64,000 bases of DNA from an uncultured Gardnerella sp. Lineage in GTDB: Bacteria > Actinomycetota > Actinomycetes > Actinomycetales > Bifidobacteriaceae. The stretch is taken from positions 28,056 through 92,055 of the forward strand of contig CAMYPG010000004.1 in NCBI GenBank assembly GCA_947289115.1, read 5' to 3'. The notes beneath the pieces are model-generated. The model saw nothing but the letters and a program-made list of their open reading frames with translations, made no database searches and was not told the origin of the DNA. The translations under genes were made by a program, and so were the position numbers. The number at the start of each line of letters is the position of its first letter. Positions within the stretch are counted from its first letter, which is position 1. Positions 9,669-16,921 of the stretch are shown piece by piece.

Positions 9669-9687
9669 TTGTATACTAAGTTAACAA
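9669..9687 (-). promoter_or_regulatory. Operator-like box upstream of the giant surface protein gene
   Basis: TTGTATACTAAGTTAACAA followed by AAAAAC is the second copy of the box at 5370-5388; 15 of 19 positions match, plus the flank. It overlaps the expected promoter, which suits a repressor or activator shared by the two genes. Confidence 0.5.
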
Positions 9688-9735
9688 AAAACACCATACA
9701 CTCAAAACCACAAGTTTTATCAATACACAACTAAA

Positions 9736-9792
9736 AACACTGCAGCGCAAAATAAGAAATTACAAAAATCTTATTTACAACAATGCAGTGTT
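9736..9792 (-). terminator. Terminator after the fucose mutarotase gene
   Basis: Nested hairpin: outer perfect 9-bp arms AACACTGCA (9736-9744) and TGCAGTGTT (9784-9792), with an inner AAATAAGA/TCTTATTT stem. The reverse strand continues into TTTAG. It lies 53 bases beyond the stop of the mutarotase gene. Confidence 0.7.
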
Positions 9793-9844
9793 AAAAAATA
9801 CTCTAATCAGAATCTCTGGTGGGGTTTATTGGTATAAGGGTTAT

Positions 9845-10291
9845 TTATTCTCCAGCGAAAACCACACCTTTTCGAAGCATAATATTCGCATATTGAGCAC
9901 GTTCACCAGTAGCAACCACACAATACGCATTCTTCGCTTCATCATAAAATGCAAAACGCTCCAAGGTTCCTATGGTATTAGCGCCGCGCTTATCAAAACC
10001 AGAAATAATATCTTCATAGTCTTTCCAAATTGGAGTTTCACAAGAATCCCCTGGAACAACTTCCATAAGAGTAACTGGCTTAGATGTGTACTGGTCAAGA
10101 GGCATAAGCTTCAATATCGCTTTTAGCAATTCTGAAGTACCATGACCATCACAACGAACAACAATTGCATCTTTTCCTACCGATTCGGTTGGAAAATTTC
10201 CATCTGCCAAAACCAAAACGTCTCCATGTCCCATTTCGCAAAGTACTTTCAATAATTCTGGCGATATAATGGGATCAATGCCCTTTAACAT
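9845..10291 (-). CDS. fucU: L-fucose mutarotase (FucU/RbsD family)
   Basis: Small cytosolic enzyme that interconverts the alpha and beta anomers of L-fucose (or a related sugar) so that the released sugar can enter catabolism. It has 148 residues, the usual family length. Family features are visible: the N-terminal LKGIDPIISPELLKVLCEMGHGD with the conserved His, LADGNFP, and the C-terminal ERAQYANIMLRKG. The ATG at 10291 is preceded by AAAGGAG; a longer in-frame start has no such site. It stands alone, with no fucose isomerase, kinase or dehydrogenase nearby, but close to an alpha-fucosidase, which supports fucose rather than ribose as the substrate. A 7-bp inverted repeat lies upstream at 10328-10352. 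Confidence 0.85.
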   Translation of the reverse strand: MLKGIDPIISPELLKVLCEMGHGDVLVLADGNFPTESVGKDAIVVRCDGHGTSELLKAILKLMPLDQYTSKPVTLMEVVPGDSCETPIWKDYEDIISGFDKRGANTIGTLERFAFYDEAKNAYCVVATGERAQYANIMLRKGVVFAGE

Positions 10292-10327
10292 AGAAATCTC
10301 CTTTGATTTACACAATAACTATTTCCG

Positions 10328-10352
10328 TTAGTTGACAATCATTGGCAACTAA
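10328..10352 (-). promoter_or_regulatory. Inverted repeat upstream of fucU
   Basis: TTAGTTG (10328-10334) and CAACTAA (10346-10352) are perfect inverted arms 11 bases apart, 37 bases before the fucU start. The position suits an operator. It is not the box found before the fucosidase. Confidence 0.4.
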
Positions 10353-10449
10353 TAGGTTGAATAATATCACACGATATTAATAAAAAATTCCATAATTATA
10401 GCAAAATATTCTTTGCTGATTAAAGAAAAATATGAACTAACTAGTGAAT

Positions 10450-11865
10450 TCAACTAGCCCAAACACTAGCGTCTTGGTCATCTTCATCAATATCGCGAGT
10501 CATAGGAGACGAAGTGGAATACGTGTATTCATCATCTACCACACCAGAATCAGCATCCGCATTAATCGCGGCCAAAACACGCTTGTCCATCTTATATTGC
10601 GGTAAAACGTTCTTAATATAGCTTGTTACAGCGTCTTGCATAGAAACATCATGCCCAACGCGTTCCGCCATAAACCAACGATGATCTAATACTTCATGGA
10701 AGAACTGTGCAGGTTGGATTTGCGATCTAAACTCAGCAGGAATCATGCGTACCGTAGGCTCAAACACCTCACGCATCCAATCAGTAGCAACAATCTCCAA
10801 CTCTTCACCCTGGCGCCACGTAGACGTACGATAAGCATCTAAATCATTAAGAAGCCTACGGGCCTGGTTCTCCTGAACATCAAGACCAGTCAAACGAAGT
10901 AGCTTACGTGAAGCATAACCAGCATCCACAACTCGTGGACGAACCAACACTCTTCGCCCATCCACAGAAGTTTTCATTTCCAACTCGTCAACATAAAAAC
11001 CAAGCTCATTAAGCCTATTGACTCGTCTTTCAATACGCCACATTTCGTCTGGACTAAATTTGTCCACATCTGTAAGCGTGCTCCAAAGAGAATGATAACG
11101 GTCAACGAGCCTATCTCCAATGCTAATCTCATCAACCTCACCAGGCAAAAGTTGACCAGAACTTAAATCCATTAGTTCGCCAATTATGTTTGTGCGAGCT
11201 AAATCAATATCGTATTCACGCTGACCTTCTGTAAGGCTTCCATGCAAATCACCTGTTTCAGCATCAACTAGAAATGCTGTAAAAGCATCCGCGTCTCTTA
11301 AAAATAGAACGTTAGAAAGAGAAACATCTCCCCAATAGAATCCCGAAAGATGCAGACGAACCATAAGCACAGCAAGCGCATCAATCAAACGCTCTGCAGT
11401 ATCAGGTCTTAATGTACGAGCAAACAGAGCGCGATATGGAAGAGAGAATTTAAGATGACGAGTTACCAGCATTGCCTCAAGCGGTTCACCGTTCTTATCT
11501 TTTCTACCAGCTACAACAGCTATAGGAGTAACAGTTGGAAGCTCCAATTTGCGCAAACGCCTTAAAAGCTCATATTCTCGTTCAGCAACTTGACGAGTAA
11601 TTTCCTTCATTGCATACACTTCGTCGCCTACGTGCACAAATCGCACAACGTGCCTAGAGATACCGCGCGGCAAGTTTACAAAAAGATTTGTAGGCCATTG
11701 AGATAATGGAAGCTCCCACGGAAGCATAAACATTTGAGGATTAGAGCTTGCAGCAGTAATCTTCAAAGCTTGAGGCTCTGCAGAAGATACAGTTTCATCC
11801 TGCGCAGATACTGATGTTGCTTGCATAGCACGTGGATCCAATAAAGGAGTATCGTTCCATTCCAT
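10450..11865 (-). CDS. DUF4032 domain protein with kinase-like N-terminal half
   Basis: 471 residues, cytosolic. Residues about 75-260 resemble a lipopolysaccharide-kinase-type fold: AMKEI is a candidate ATP-binding Lys, GFYWGDVSLSNVLF stands in the catalytic-loop position and FLVDAETGD in the metal-binding position. The C-terminal half matches the DUF4032 region common in Actinobacteria. The ATG start is preceded by a weak AAAG. It lies downstream of the MsiK-type ATPase on the same strand but beyond that gene's terminator, so it is probably transcribed on its own. The phosphoryl acceptor is unknown, and the acidic C-terminal tail has no recognisable motif. Confidence 0.75.
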   Translation of the reverse strand: MEWNDTPLLDPRAMQATSVSAQDETVSSAEPQALKITAASSNPQMFMLPWELPLSQWPTNLFVNLPRGISRHVVRFVHVGDEVYAMKEITRQVAEREYELLRRLRKLELPTVTPIAVVAGRKDKNGEPLEAMLVTRHLKFSLPYRALFARTLRPDTAERLIDALAVLMVRLHLSGFYWGDVSLSNVLFLRDADAFTAFLVDAETGDLHGSLTEGQREYDIDLARTNIIGELMDLSSGQLLPGEVDEISIGDRLVDRYHSLWSTLTDVDKFSPDEMWRIERRVNRLNELGFYVDELEMKTSVDGRRVLVRPRVVDAGYASRKLLRLTGLDVQENQARRLLNDLDAYRTSTWRQGEELEIVATDWMREVFEPTVRMIPAEFRSQIQPAQFFHEVLDHRWFMAERVGHDVSMQDAVTSYIKNVLPQYKMDKRVLAAINADADSGVVDDEYTYSTSSPMTRDIDEDDQDASVWAS

Positions 11866-11973
11866 AAACTTTAATCTACCCGTTAAGTTCGAACGCCAAT
11901 AATTGAATAATAAATCGCAATCAAATTATAACTAATCGCATTATAACTAATCGTAAATAATTCAAACGATGCG

Positions 11974-12000
11974 AAAACGGGGCTCGCGTAGCGAACCCCG
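11974..12000 (-). terminator. Terminator of the MsiK-type ATPase gene
   Basis: A GC-rich 10-bp stem (11978-11987 with 11991-12000, one wobble pair on the transcribed strand) is followed on the reverse strand by TTTTCG. It lies about 60 bases after the stop at 12059. Confidence 0.75.
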
Positions 12001-12058
12001 CCATACCCTTATACAGAAATCTTGGGCACTTTAAACAAAGCACCCAAGAAAACAGCAA

Positions 12059-13186
12059 TTAGTTCAAACGCAGCTCTGTAGAAGGTGCAAACAGGTGCAT
12101 CTTGGATGGATCAATCTTGATCTTTACAGTGTCACCGACCTTTGGAAGCGCACGTGGGTTCACGCGAATCGTTGTGAGCTTGTTCTGGTCACTCATCATT
12201 GTAGACGCTTCTTCTGGAGAACCATCAGTGATGATGTTTCCGTAAATATAACCGTCAGAGCCAAGATCTTCCACGTTCACAACCTTCAAGGAGAAGGCAT
12301 TTGGATCATCAGAAGTTGCCAAGCTTGCATCTTCTGGACGGAAGCCGACAATAATCTGACCCTTATCTTCTTCAGTAAGCTTATCAACAGCTTCTGCTGG
12401 AAGAGTGATGGAATCTTCGCCAATTTGAGCTTTGCCATCAACAACTGGATGCTGGTTGATGTTCATAGATGGGGAGCCAATGAAGCCTGCAACGAAGACG
12501 TTCGCTGGACGATCATAAAGCTCGGTAGGAGCACCAACCTGCTGCAAAACACCAAGCTTGATTACAGCAATACGATCACCCATTGTCAAAGCTTCAGTCT
12601 GATCGTGGGTCACGTAAAGGGTAGTGACGCCAAGCTGACGCTGCAATGCTGCAATCTGTGTACGAGTCTGTACACGAAGCTTTGCATCAAGGTTGGAAAG
12701 AGGCTCATCCATGAGGAAGACTTTTGGTTCACGAACAATTGCACGACCCATTGCCACGCGCTGACGCTGACCACCAGAAAGTGCCTTAGGCTTACGATCC
12801 AAGTACTCAGTCAAATCCAAAACCTCAGCAGCCTTTTCAACACGCTTGCGGATTTCTTCCTTACTTACGCCTGCAATCTTAAGAGCAAATCCCATATTGT
12901 CTGCAACAGTCATATGTGGATACAATGCGTAGTTCTGGAACACCATTGCAATATCGCGATCCTTTGGCTGCATTGTAGTAACATCTTGACCACCAATAAG
13001 AATGCGACCTTTGTTAACCTCTTCCAAACCAGCTAACATTCTCAATGTAGTTGACTTACCGCAACCAGATGGACCAACGAGTACAAGGAACTCGCCATCC
13101 TTAATAGTCATGTTCAAATCATCAACCGATGGCTTGTCATTGCCAGGGTAAATACGGGTGACATGATCAAATACAACTTCTGCCAT
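12059..13186 (-). CDS. msiK: Sugar-importer ATPase, MsiK/UgpC/MalK type
   Basis: ATP-hydrolysing subunit that powers CUT1 carbohydrate importers; 375 residues, the normal length. Walker A GPSGCGKST (about 38-46), the Q-loop, signature LSGGQRQRVAMGRA, Walker B VFLMDEPLSNLDA and the switch His in VTHDQTEA are all present. A C-terminal TOBE/regulatory region of about 130 residues follows. The ATG start has AAAGGAAAA upstream. No permease or binding protein is adjacent, which fits an MsiK-like ATPase shared by several importers, possibly including the permease at the left edge. It has a long GC-rich leader in contrast to its AT-rich surroundings. The gene name is by family; msiK and ugpC are used interchangeably. 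Confidence 0.9.
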   Translation of the reverse strand: MAEVVFDHVTRIYPGNDKPSVDDLNMTIKDGEFLVLVGPSGCGKSTTLRMLAGLEEVNKGRILIGGQDVTTMQPKDRDIAMVFQNYALYPHMTVADNMGFALKIAGVSKEEIRKRVEKAAEVLDLTEYLDRKPKALSGGQRQRVAMGRAIVREPKVFLMDEPLSNLDAKLRVQTRTQIAALQRQLGVTTLYVTHDQTEALTMGDRIAVIKLGVLQQVGAPTELYDRPANVFVAGFIGSPSMNINQHPVVDGKAQIGEDSITLPAEAVDKLTEEDKGQIIVGFRPEDASLATSDDPNAFSLKVVNVEDLGSDGYIYGNIITDGSPEEASTMMSDQNKLTTIRVNPRALPKVGDTVKIKIDPSKMHLFAPSTELRLN

Positions 13187-13330
13187 GATATTTTCCTTTC
13201 ATCGGCAGGTACGTGCCGAACGATCCGTTGTGAAGGGTGTGCACTCAAGACCCCAAGTCCTACGTCGGCGGCGTCAATCGTCCACATTTACTTACATGGT
13301 TCATTGAAGGTTCTCTTCGTTGAGCCATGC
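13187..13330 (-). promoter_or_regulatory. Structured leader of the MsiK-type gene, candidate msiK RNA motif
   Basis: The leader is unusually GC-rich for this genome. Next to the ribosome site is a hairpin CGGCA..TGCCG (13203-13218). Further out are GGGT..ACCC pairing and a long stem CATGGTTCA (13295-13303) with TGAGCCATG (13321-13329). A plausible promoter on the reverse strand is TTGCTG, 17 bases, TGATAT near 13335-13365. A conserved msiK RNA motif is known from leaders of actinobacterial msiK genes; membership here is an inference from gene and position. Confidence 0.4.
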
Positions 13331-13539
13331 TCTAATATATCATGTTTATTTAGTAAAAACAGCAAAATTACAGTATTTTCTAGCATTTCGGCGTGTCGAA
13401 CAGATAAATCACATATAAACAATGTTTAACAAACACGCATTAATATGCATTAAATATATAAACATTTGTTTATAAAATTTTGTATAAATTTTCCACCAAA
13501 ACGCATAATTGGCATACTCTCCCATTACCATAATGCATT

Positions 13540-15276
13540 ATGGAAGATGTGAGCATATTTGATTTGCGTTCTGGTCAAAACATTGGCGGATACACGCTAA
13601 TTGAACGCTTAGGCGGAGGCGCTATGGGGTCTGTCTGGCGCGTTCACGATGATGGTGGCCAACTTTACGCAATGAAAATTCTGCGCGCATCTATGTTAGA
13701 AGATCAAAGTGAAGATTTAGATTCATTAGAAAACACTAATCCTCAAGAACAAGCAAGACTTAGACTTAAACGAGAAGCTCTAGCTTTACAAAAAATTCAT
13801 CACGAAGGCGTGTGCTCAATAGTAGATATGGAGCTTGATGCTTCCATAGCCTTTATAGTTACAGAGCTAATTGATGGGCACAATCTTAAAGAAGATGTCG
13901 CTATTAATGGTCCATATGTCGCAGACGATTTAGAACGACTCGCTCATAAGCTAATCGATGCAGTAAAAGCTGTTCATAACGCTGGAATAATACACAGAGA
14001 CATTAAGCCTACAAACGTTATGATTTCTACAACAGGACCAGTTTTAGTTGATTTTGGTATATCTATGGGTCAGGGCGAATCACATGTAACACGCACTGGT
14101 TTAGTTATGGGCACCCCTGGTTTTATTGCTCCAGAAATCATTGAAGGATCAGACTCTGACGAGATTACGGATTGGTGGAGTGTTGCTGCAGTTCTTGCTT
14201 TTGCTGCAACAGGAAAGCCTGTTTTTGGAACAAAACCAATAATGGCGGTTTTGGAAAGGGCAGCTTCAGGAAACGCTAATCTTAATGGACTCCCTATAAA
14301 TACTATGCATGCATTTAGATCTGCATTGAGTCCTAAAAGAAGCGAACGCTGTACTCCCGAACAACTTGAGCAAGCTATTTACCAAGATGCGTTAAATCCT
14401 CTGTCTTTACAGGAATCTAATTACCCTTTTGACTATACGGCTGATGGGTTAACCGTACCTAATCAGCTAACACAAACTCGGATTATGCCAGAAAATCCTA
14501 GAAAAATGTGGGTTTCTGAAGATCCTAAAAGCAGTGATTTTACAACACCTGTTGATACGACACTTTTTAATACAACACGTTTTAATACAGATTCTGATGA
14601 CTCTACAAAAATTGTTGATAGACAAAATTTTGATCAACAAGATGTTGATGAACAGAATAATGTTTATCAAGATGAACAAGAATACGCGAATGAACAAGAA
14701 TACGCGAAAAATTCTGAACAGGGTAACATACATCCTAAAATAAGCAAATACATGTTTCGCGGAACATTTTTTTTAATAATATTTGCAATACTTTCCTCAT
14801 CTATTTCAGTATTCTCTATTATTGACGCACTGTCTGCAAACATTATTCTTATGCTTGTTACAGCCACAATAGGATACAATGTTTGCGCGCAATTACGCAG
14901 ACAATCCGCAAATGATTCGACCGGTGGAAAAGATTGGCTAATAAGAATCGGGAGTATACCTTGGCATTTTGTACGAGCGTCTATTTACACGATACCTAGA
15001 TTAGTCACAATGATAATTACAGGTGTTATTGGCGCATACATCTACCCACTTATGATTCATGCAACTCCACAATTAATTAAATTCAAAATATGGTTTATTA
15101 CCATACATTTTCCAACTTACTCTCCAGAGGTTTTCTCTCAAACATCAATTGGATATCTTATTGGTTTTATAGCAGGATGGATTATTGCTTTTATTTTAGG
15201 GAAAACTAAGATCTTCAGAATCGGGGCAGGAGCAATTCTCGGAGCGGGAAAAATCTCAAACGAGCAAGAAATATAG
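13540..15276 (+). CDS. Membrane-bound Ser/Thr protein kinase with multi-pass C-terminus
   Basis: 578 residues. The eukaryotic-type kinase domain spans about 10-280: glycine loop GGGAMGSVW, Lys in YAMKIL, catalytic HRDIKPTNVMIS, DFGIS, and activation segment ending GTPGFIAPE. An Asp/Asn/Gln-rich linker follows (about 300-400), with a duplicated NEQEYA. Then come four or five hydrophobic segments (about 405-570), with no PASTA or other sensor domain. All catalytic residues are present, so it should be active. The ATG at 13540 has no clear ribosome site; a GTG three codons later is possible, and the gene may be leaderless. It diverges from the MsiK-type gene and precedes a DsbA-like gene by 99 bases. 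Substrates are unknown. Confidence 0.85.
   Translation: MEDVSIFDLRSGQNIGGYTLIERLGGGAMGSVWRVHDDGGQLYAMKILRASMLEDQSEDLDSLENTNPQEQARLRLKREALALQKIHHEGVCSIVDMELDASIAFIVTELIDGHNLKEDVAINGPYVADDLERLAHKLIDAVKAVHNAGIIHRDIKPTNVMISTTGPVLVDFGISMGQGESHVTRTGLVMGTPGFIAPEIIEGSDSDEITDWWSVAAVLAFAATGKPVFGTKPIMAVLERAASGNANLNGLPINTMHAFRSALSPKRSERCTPEQLEQAIYQDALNPLSLQESNYPFDYTADGLTVPNQLTQTRIMPENPRKMWVSEDPKSSDFTTPVDTTLFNTTRFNTDSDDSTKIVDRQNFDQQDVDEQNNVYQDEQEYANEQEYAKNSEQGNIHPKISKYMFRGTFFLIIFAILSSSISVFSIIDALSANIILMLVTATIGYNVCAQLRRQSANDSTGGKDWLIRIGSIPWHFVRASIYTIPRLVTMIITGVIGAYIYPLMIHATPQLIKFKIWFITIHFPTYSPEVFSQTSIGYLIGFIAGWIIAFILGKTKIFRIGAGAILGAGKISNEQEI
14673..14708 (+). repeat. 18-bp perfect tandem duplication in the kinase linker
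   Basis: TGAACAAGAATACGCGAA occurs at 14673-14690 and again at 14691-14708. It encodes a doubled NEQEYA in the low-complexity linker. The reading frame is preserved, so copy number could vary freely. Confidence 0.9.
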
Positions 15277-15375
15277 ACAGTTGATACCGTCAACTAGACT
15301 ATTCTGCAGATATTTTTATTCCACGAGAACATCACCAAATTTGCTTGTACAGAAACCTGTGAAGAAAGGAACAAC

Positions 15376-16317
15376 ATGCCAAACATTAATCAAAACAGCA
15401 TGCAGAATCACAATGGTAAGGATCTTAAAGACAAAAAGGCTAAAGAGTTACGCCAGCAAACTATTGTTGGAATCGTTGTTGTGGTTATTTTACTTGGCAT
15501 GATTGCTGCGATTGGCATTACGGCTCTTAATGCAAACAATATGGAAAATCAAAAGAAAATTGAGCAGGCTCAACAAGCAAGACGCGCTGTTAAAAAACTT
15601 ACGACTAACCAAAAGCCTAAGTACGCTAACAACGAGGGCGGAATTTTAATCAGCAAAAACGGCTATGGAACAACAGTTGAGAATGCTCCAACCATTGCAG
15701 TTTATGCTGATCCACTATGCCCTGGGTGCGGTAATTTTAATCGCGATTCCGATCAAATGCTTATTGCCATGATGAAGGCTGGTCAGATTAACCTTGAGAT
15801 TCACCCAATGTCATTCTTAGATCGAATTTCTAGCGACCACTATTCAACACGTGTAACTGGCGCAATCGCATACATTTCGTCTAACGACGACAATCCTTTG
15901 CATTTGCTTCAATTTATTAACAACATTTTTGCTGAAGATTTCCAGCCAGAAGAAGGCGATGATTATAAACCTGTAAGCAATGAAAAGCTTATTGAACAGG
16001 CAGTTAAGGCTGGAGTTAGCAAAGAGGTAGCAAGTAAAGCGTTTGATAGGAATTATCTCGCTTGGCAAGACGCTATTAATTCCGATACTCCAAATCGTAA
16101 AGCTTTGTGGAATGTTAGCGGACAAAATAAGGGAGCTATGACAACTCCTACAACTACTATCAACGGGAAACTTCTTGATATGGTTGAAGTTAGCAAGAAG
16201 AAGCTTAGTACACCAGATGCAATTCTTAAGTCTATTGGGTTAGACAAATCTAAGGTTGGAGTTGAAGGTGTTATGCCAAAAATAACTGACAAAGATCAGC
16301 CAAATCCTATTGACTAG
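15376..16317 (+). CDS. DsbA-family thioredoxin-like membrane protein
   Basis: 313 residues. Residues 1-30 are cytosolic and basic, about 31-53 form one membrane segment, and the rest is extracytoplasmic. A thioredoxin fold of the DsbA/MdbA group is shown by YADPLCPGCGNF (CxxC about 114-117) and the cis-Pro region TTPTTTINGKLL near 255. Such proteins help oxidative folding of exported proteins in Actinobacteria; no DsbB/VKOR partner is seen here. The start has AGAAAGGA upstream. It follows the membrane kinase on the same strand and could be co-transcribed. A long-range inverted repeat follows the stop. Confidence 0.85.
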   Translation: MPNINQNSMQNHNGKDLKDKKAKELRQQTIVGIVVVVILLGMIAAIGITALNANNMENQKKIEQAQQARRAVKKLTTNQKPKYANNEGGILISKNGYGTTVENAPTIAVYADPLCPGCGNFNRDSDQMLIAMMKAGQINLEIHPMSFLDRISSDHYSTRVTGAIAYISSNDDNPLHLLQFINNIFAEDFQPEEGDDYKPVSNEKLIEQAVKAGVSKEVASKAFDRNYLAWQDAINSDTPNRKALWNVSGQNKGAMTTPTTTINGKLLDMVEVSKKKLSTPDAILKSIGLDKSKVGVEGVMPKITDKDQPNPID

Positions 16318-16323
16318 TTCTTG

Positions 16324-16385
16324 TTGATTAGTGTTTCAGCGCAAACAAGTTGCATTTTGGCATTGGGTGCTGGTACACTAATCAA
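16324..16385 (+). terminator. Long-loop inverted repeat after the DsbA-like gene
   Basis: Arms TTGATTAGTGT (16324-16334) and ACACTAATCAA (16375-16385) are perfect over 11 bases with a 40-base loop. It is followed by TGTTTTG. It lies between the DsbA-like gene and the tRNA; a terminator role is possible but the loop is long. Confidence 0.4.
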
Positions 16386-16423
16386 TGTTTTGCGCGCAAG
16401 CTAGTTATTGCACGCAGAGACGT

Positions 16424-16497
16424 GCCTCCTTAGCTCAGATGGCCAGAGCGGCCGCCTTGTAAGCGGCAGGTCGCCGGTTCGATCCCGGCAGGAGGCT
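16424..16497 (+). tRNA. tRNA-Thr (anticodon TGT)
   Basis: The full cloverleaf can be drawn. The acceptor stem is GCCTCCT with AGGAGGC, the D arm begins GCTC, and the anticodon stem is GCCGC/GCGGC with loop CTTGTAA (anticodon TGT, reads ACA). The T arm is GCCGG TTCGATC CCGGC. The discriminator base is T and CCA is not encoded, so the CCA-adding enzyme encoded at 20178-21647 must finish it. Confidence 0.97.
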
Positions 16498-16704
16498 CTG
16501 TTTTATTCTTCTACTTGTTAAAATACGATCGTTAATAGTGTTAAGTTGAAGGCTTTTGGCAATTTTAGTAAAATTTGCATTAAAGGGTTAGAATTAAAGC
16601 AAATACGTTTATAGATTTGTCGTATGATAATTTATAAAAAGTAAGACTTATTCATCATAAAACATAAAATAAAAACTTACAAAAGATTTGCATTGTAGAC
16701 TTTG

Positions 16705-16831
16705 CTTGAGTAAGTTCTCGGAAATCTTCCCCCAACTCAGGATTTCCGAGTAAGAGGGTGGAGCGTCCCCCAACCAGCTCCTCCTCTACGGGGGCGGGAA
16801 CAATCCCCTTCTCTCCCGCCCCCATTTTTAT
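16705..16831 (+). ncRNA. 6C-type small RNA with its terminator
   Basis: Two hairpins have C-rich loops. Hairpin 1 has a perfect 10-bp stem (16717-16726 with 16741-16750) and loop TTCCCCCAACTCAG. Hairpin 2 (about 16757-16764 with 16777-16784, one mismatch) has loop GTCCCCCAACCA. The shared TCCCCCAAC loops are the hallmark of the actinobacterial 6C RNA family. A strong terminator with stem 16790-16799/16814-16823 and ATTTTTA follows. A weak -10 (TAGACT at 16697-16702) would start the RNA near 16707. It lies upstream of the Rpf-like gene, but the terminator makes a free small RNA more likely than a leader. In other Actinobacteria, 6C RNAs are reported to act on mRNAs through the C-rich loops. 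Confidence 0.8.
16790..16831 (+). terminator. Intrinsic terminator of the 6C RNA
   Basis: A 10-bp perfect GC stem (GGGGGCGGGA with TCCCGCCCCC) is followed directly by ATTTTTAT. It is the strongest intrinsic terminator in the region. Confidence 0.9.
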
Positions 16832-16921
16832 GATAGATTTCATCAACATTTAGAAGCTTTTAGCTCAGTTGCGAGCATTATATATAATTAAAGTTCAGTT
16901 TTACTTTGGAAGTGAGGTTGA

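Noticed and set aside
12095..13036. A 313-codon open frame on the forward strand opposite the MsiK-type ATPase
   Set aside because: The protein is Cys/His/Trp-rich with no domain pattern, and it lies fully antisense to an unmistakable ATPase gene. It is a by-product of that gene's codon use.
15281..15502. A 73-codon forward frame between the kinase and DsbA-like genes
   Set aside because: It overlaps the start of the DsbA-like gene in another frame, has no ribosome site and no recognisable pattern.
16640..16921. A c-di-AMP (ydaO) riboswitch before the Rpf-like gene
   Set aside because: ydaO elements often precede Rpf genes in Actinobacteria, but the sequence lacks the ydaO core. The two C-loop hairpins followed by a terminator fit 6C RNA instead.
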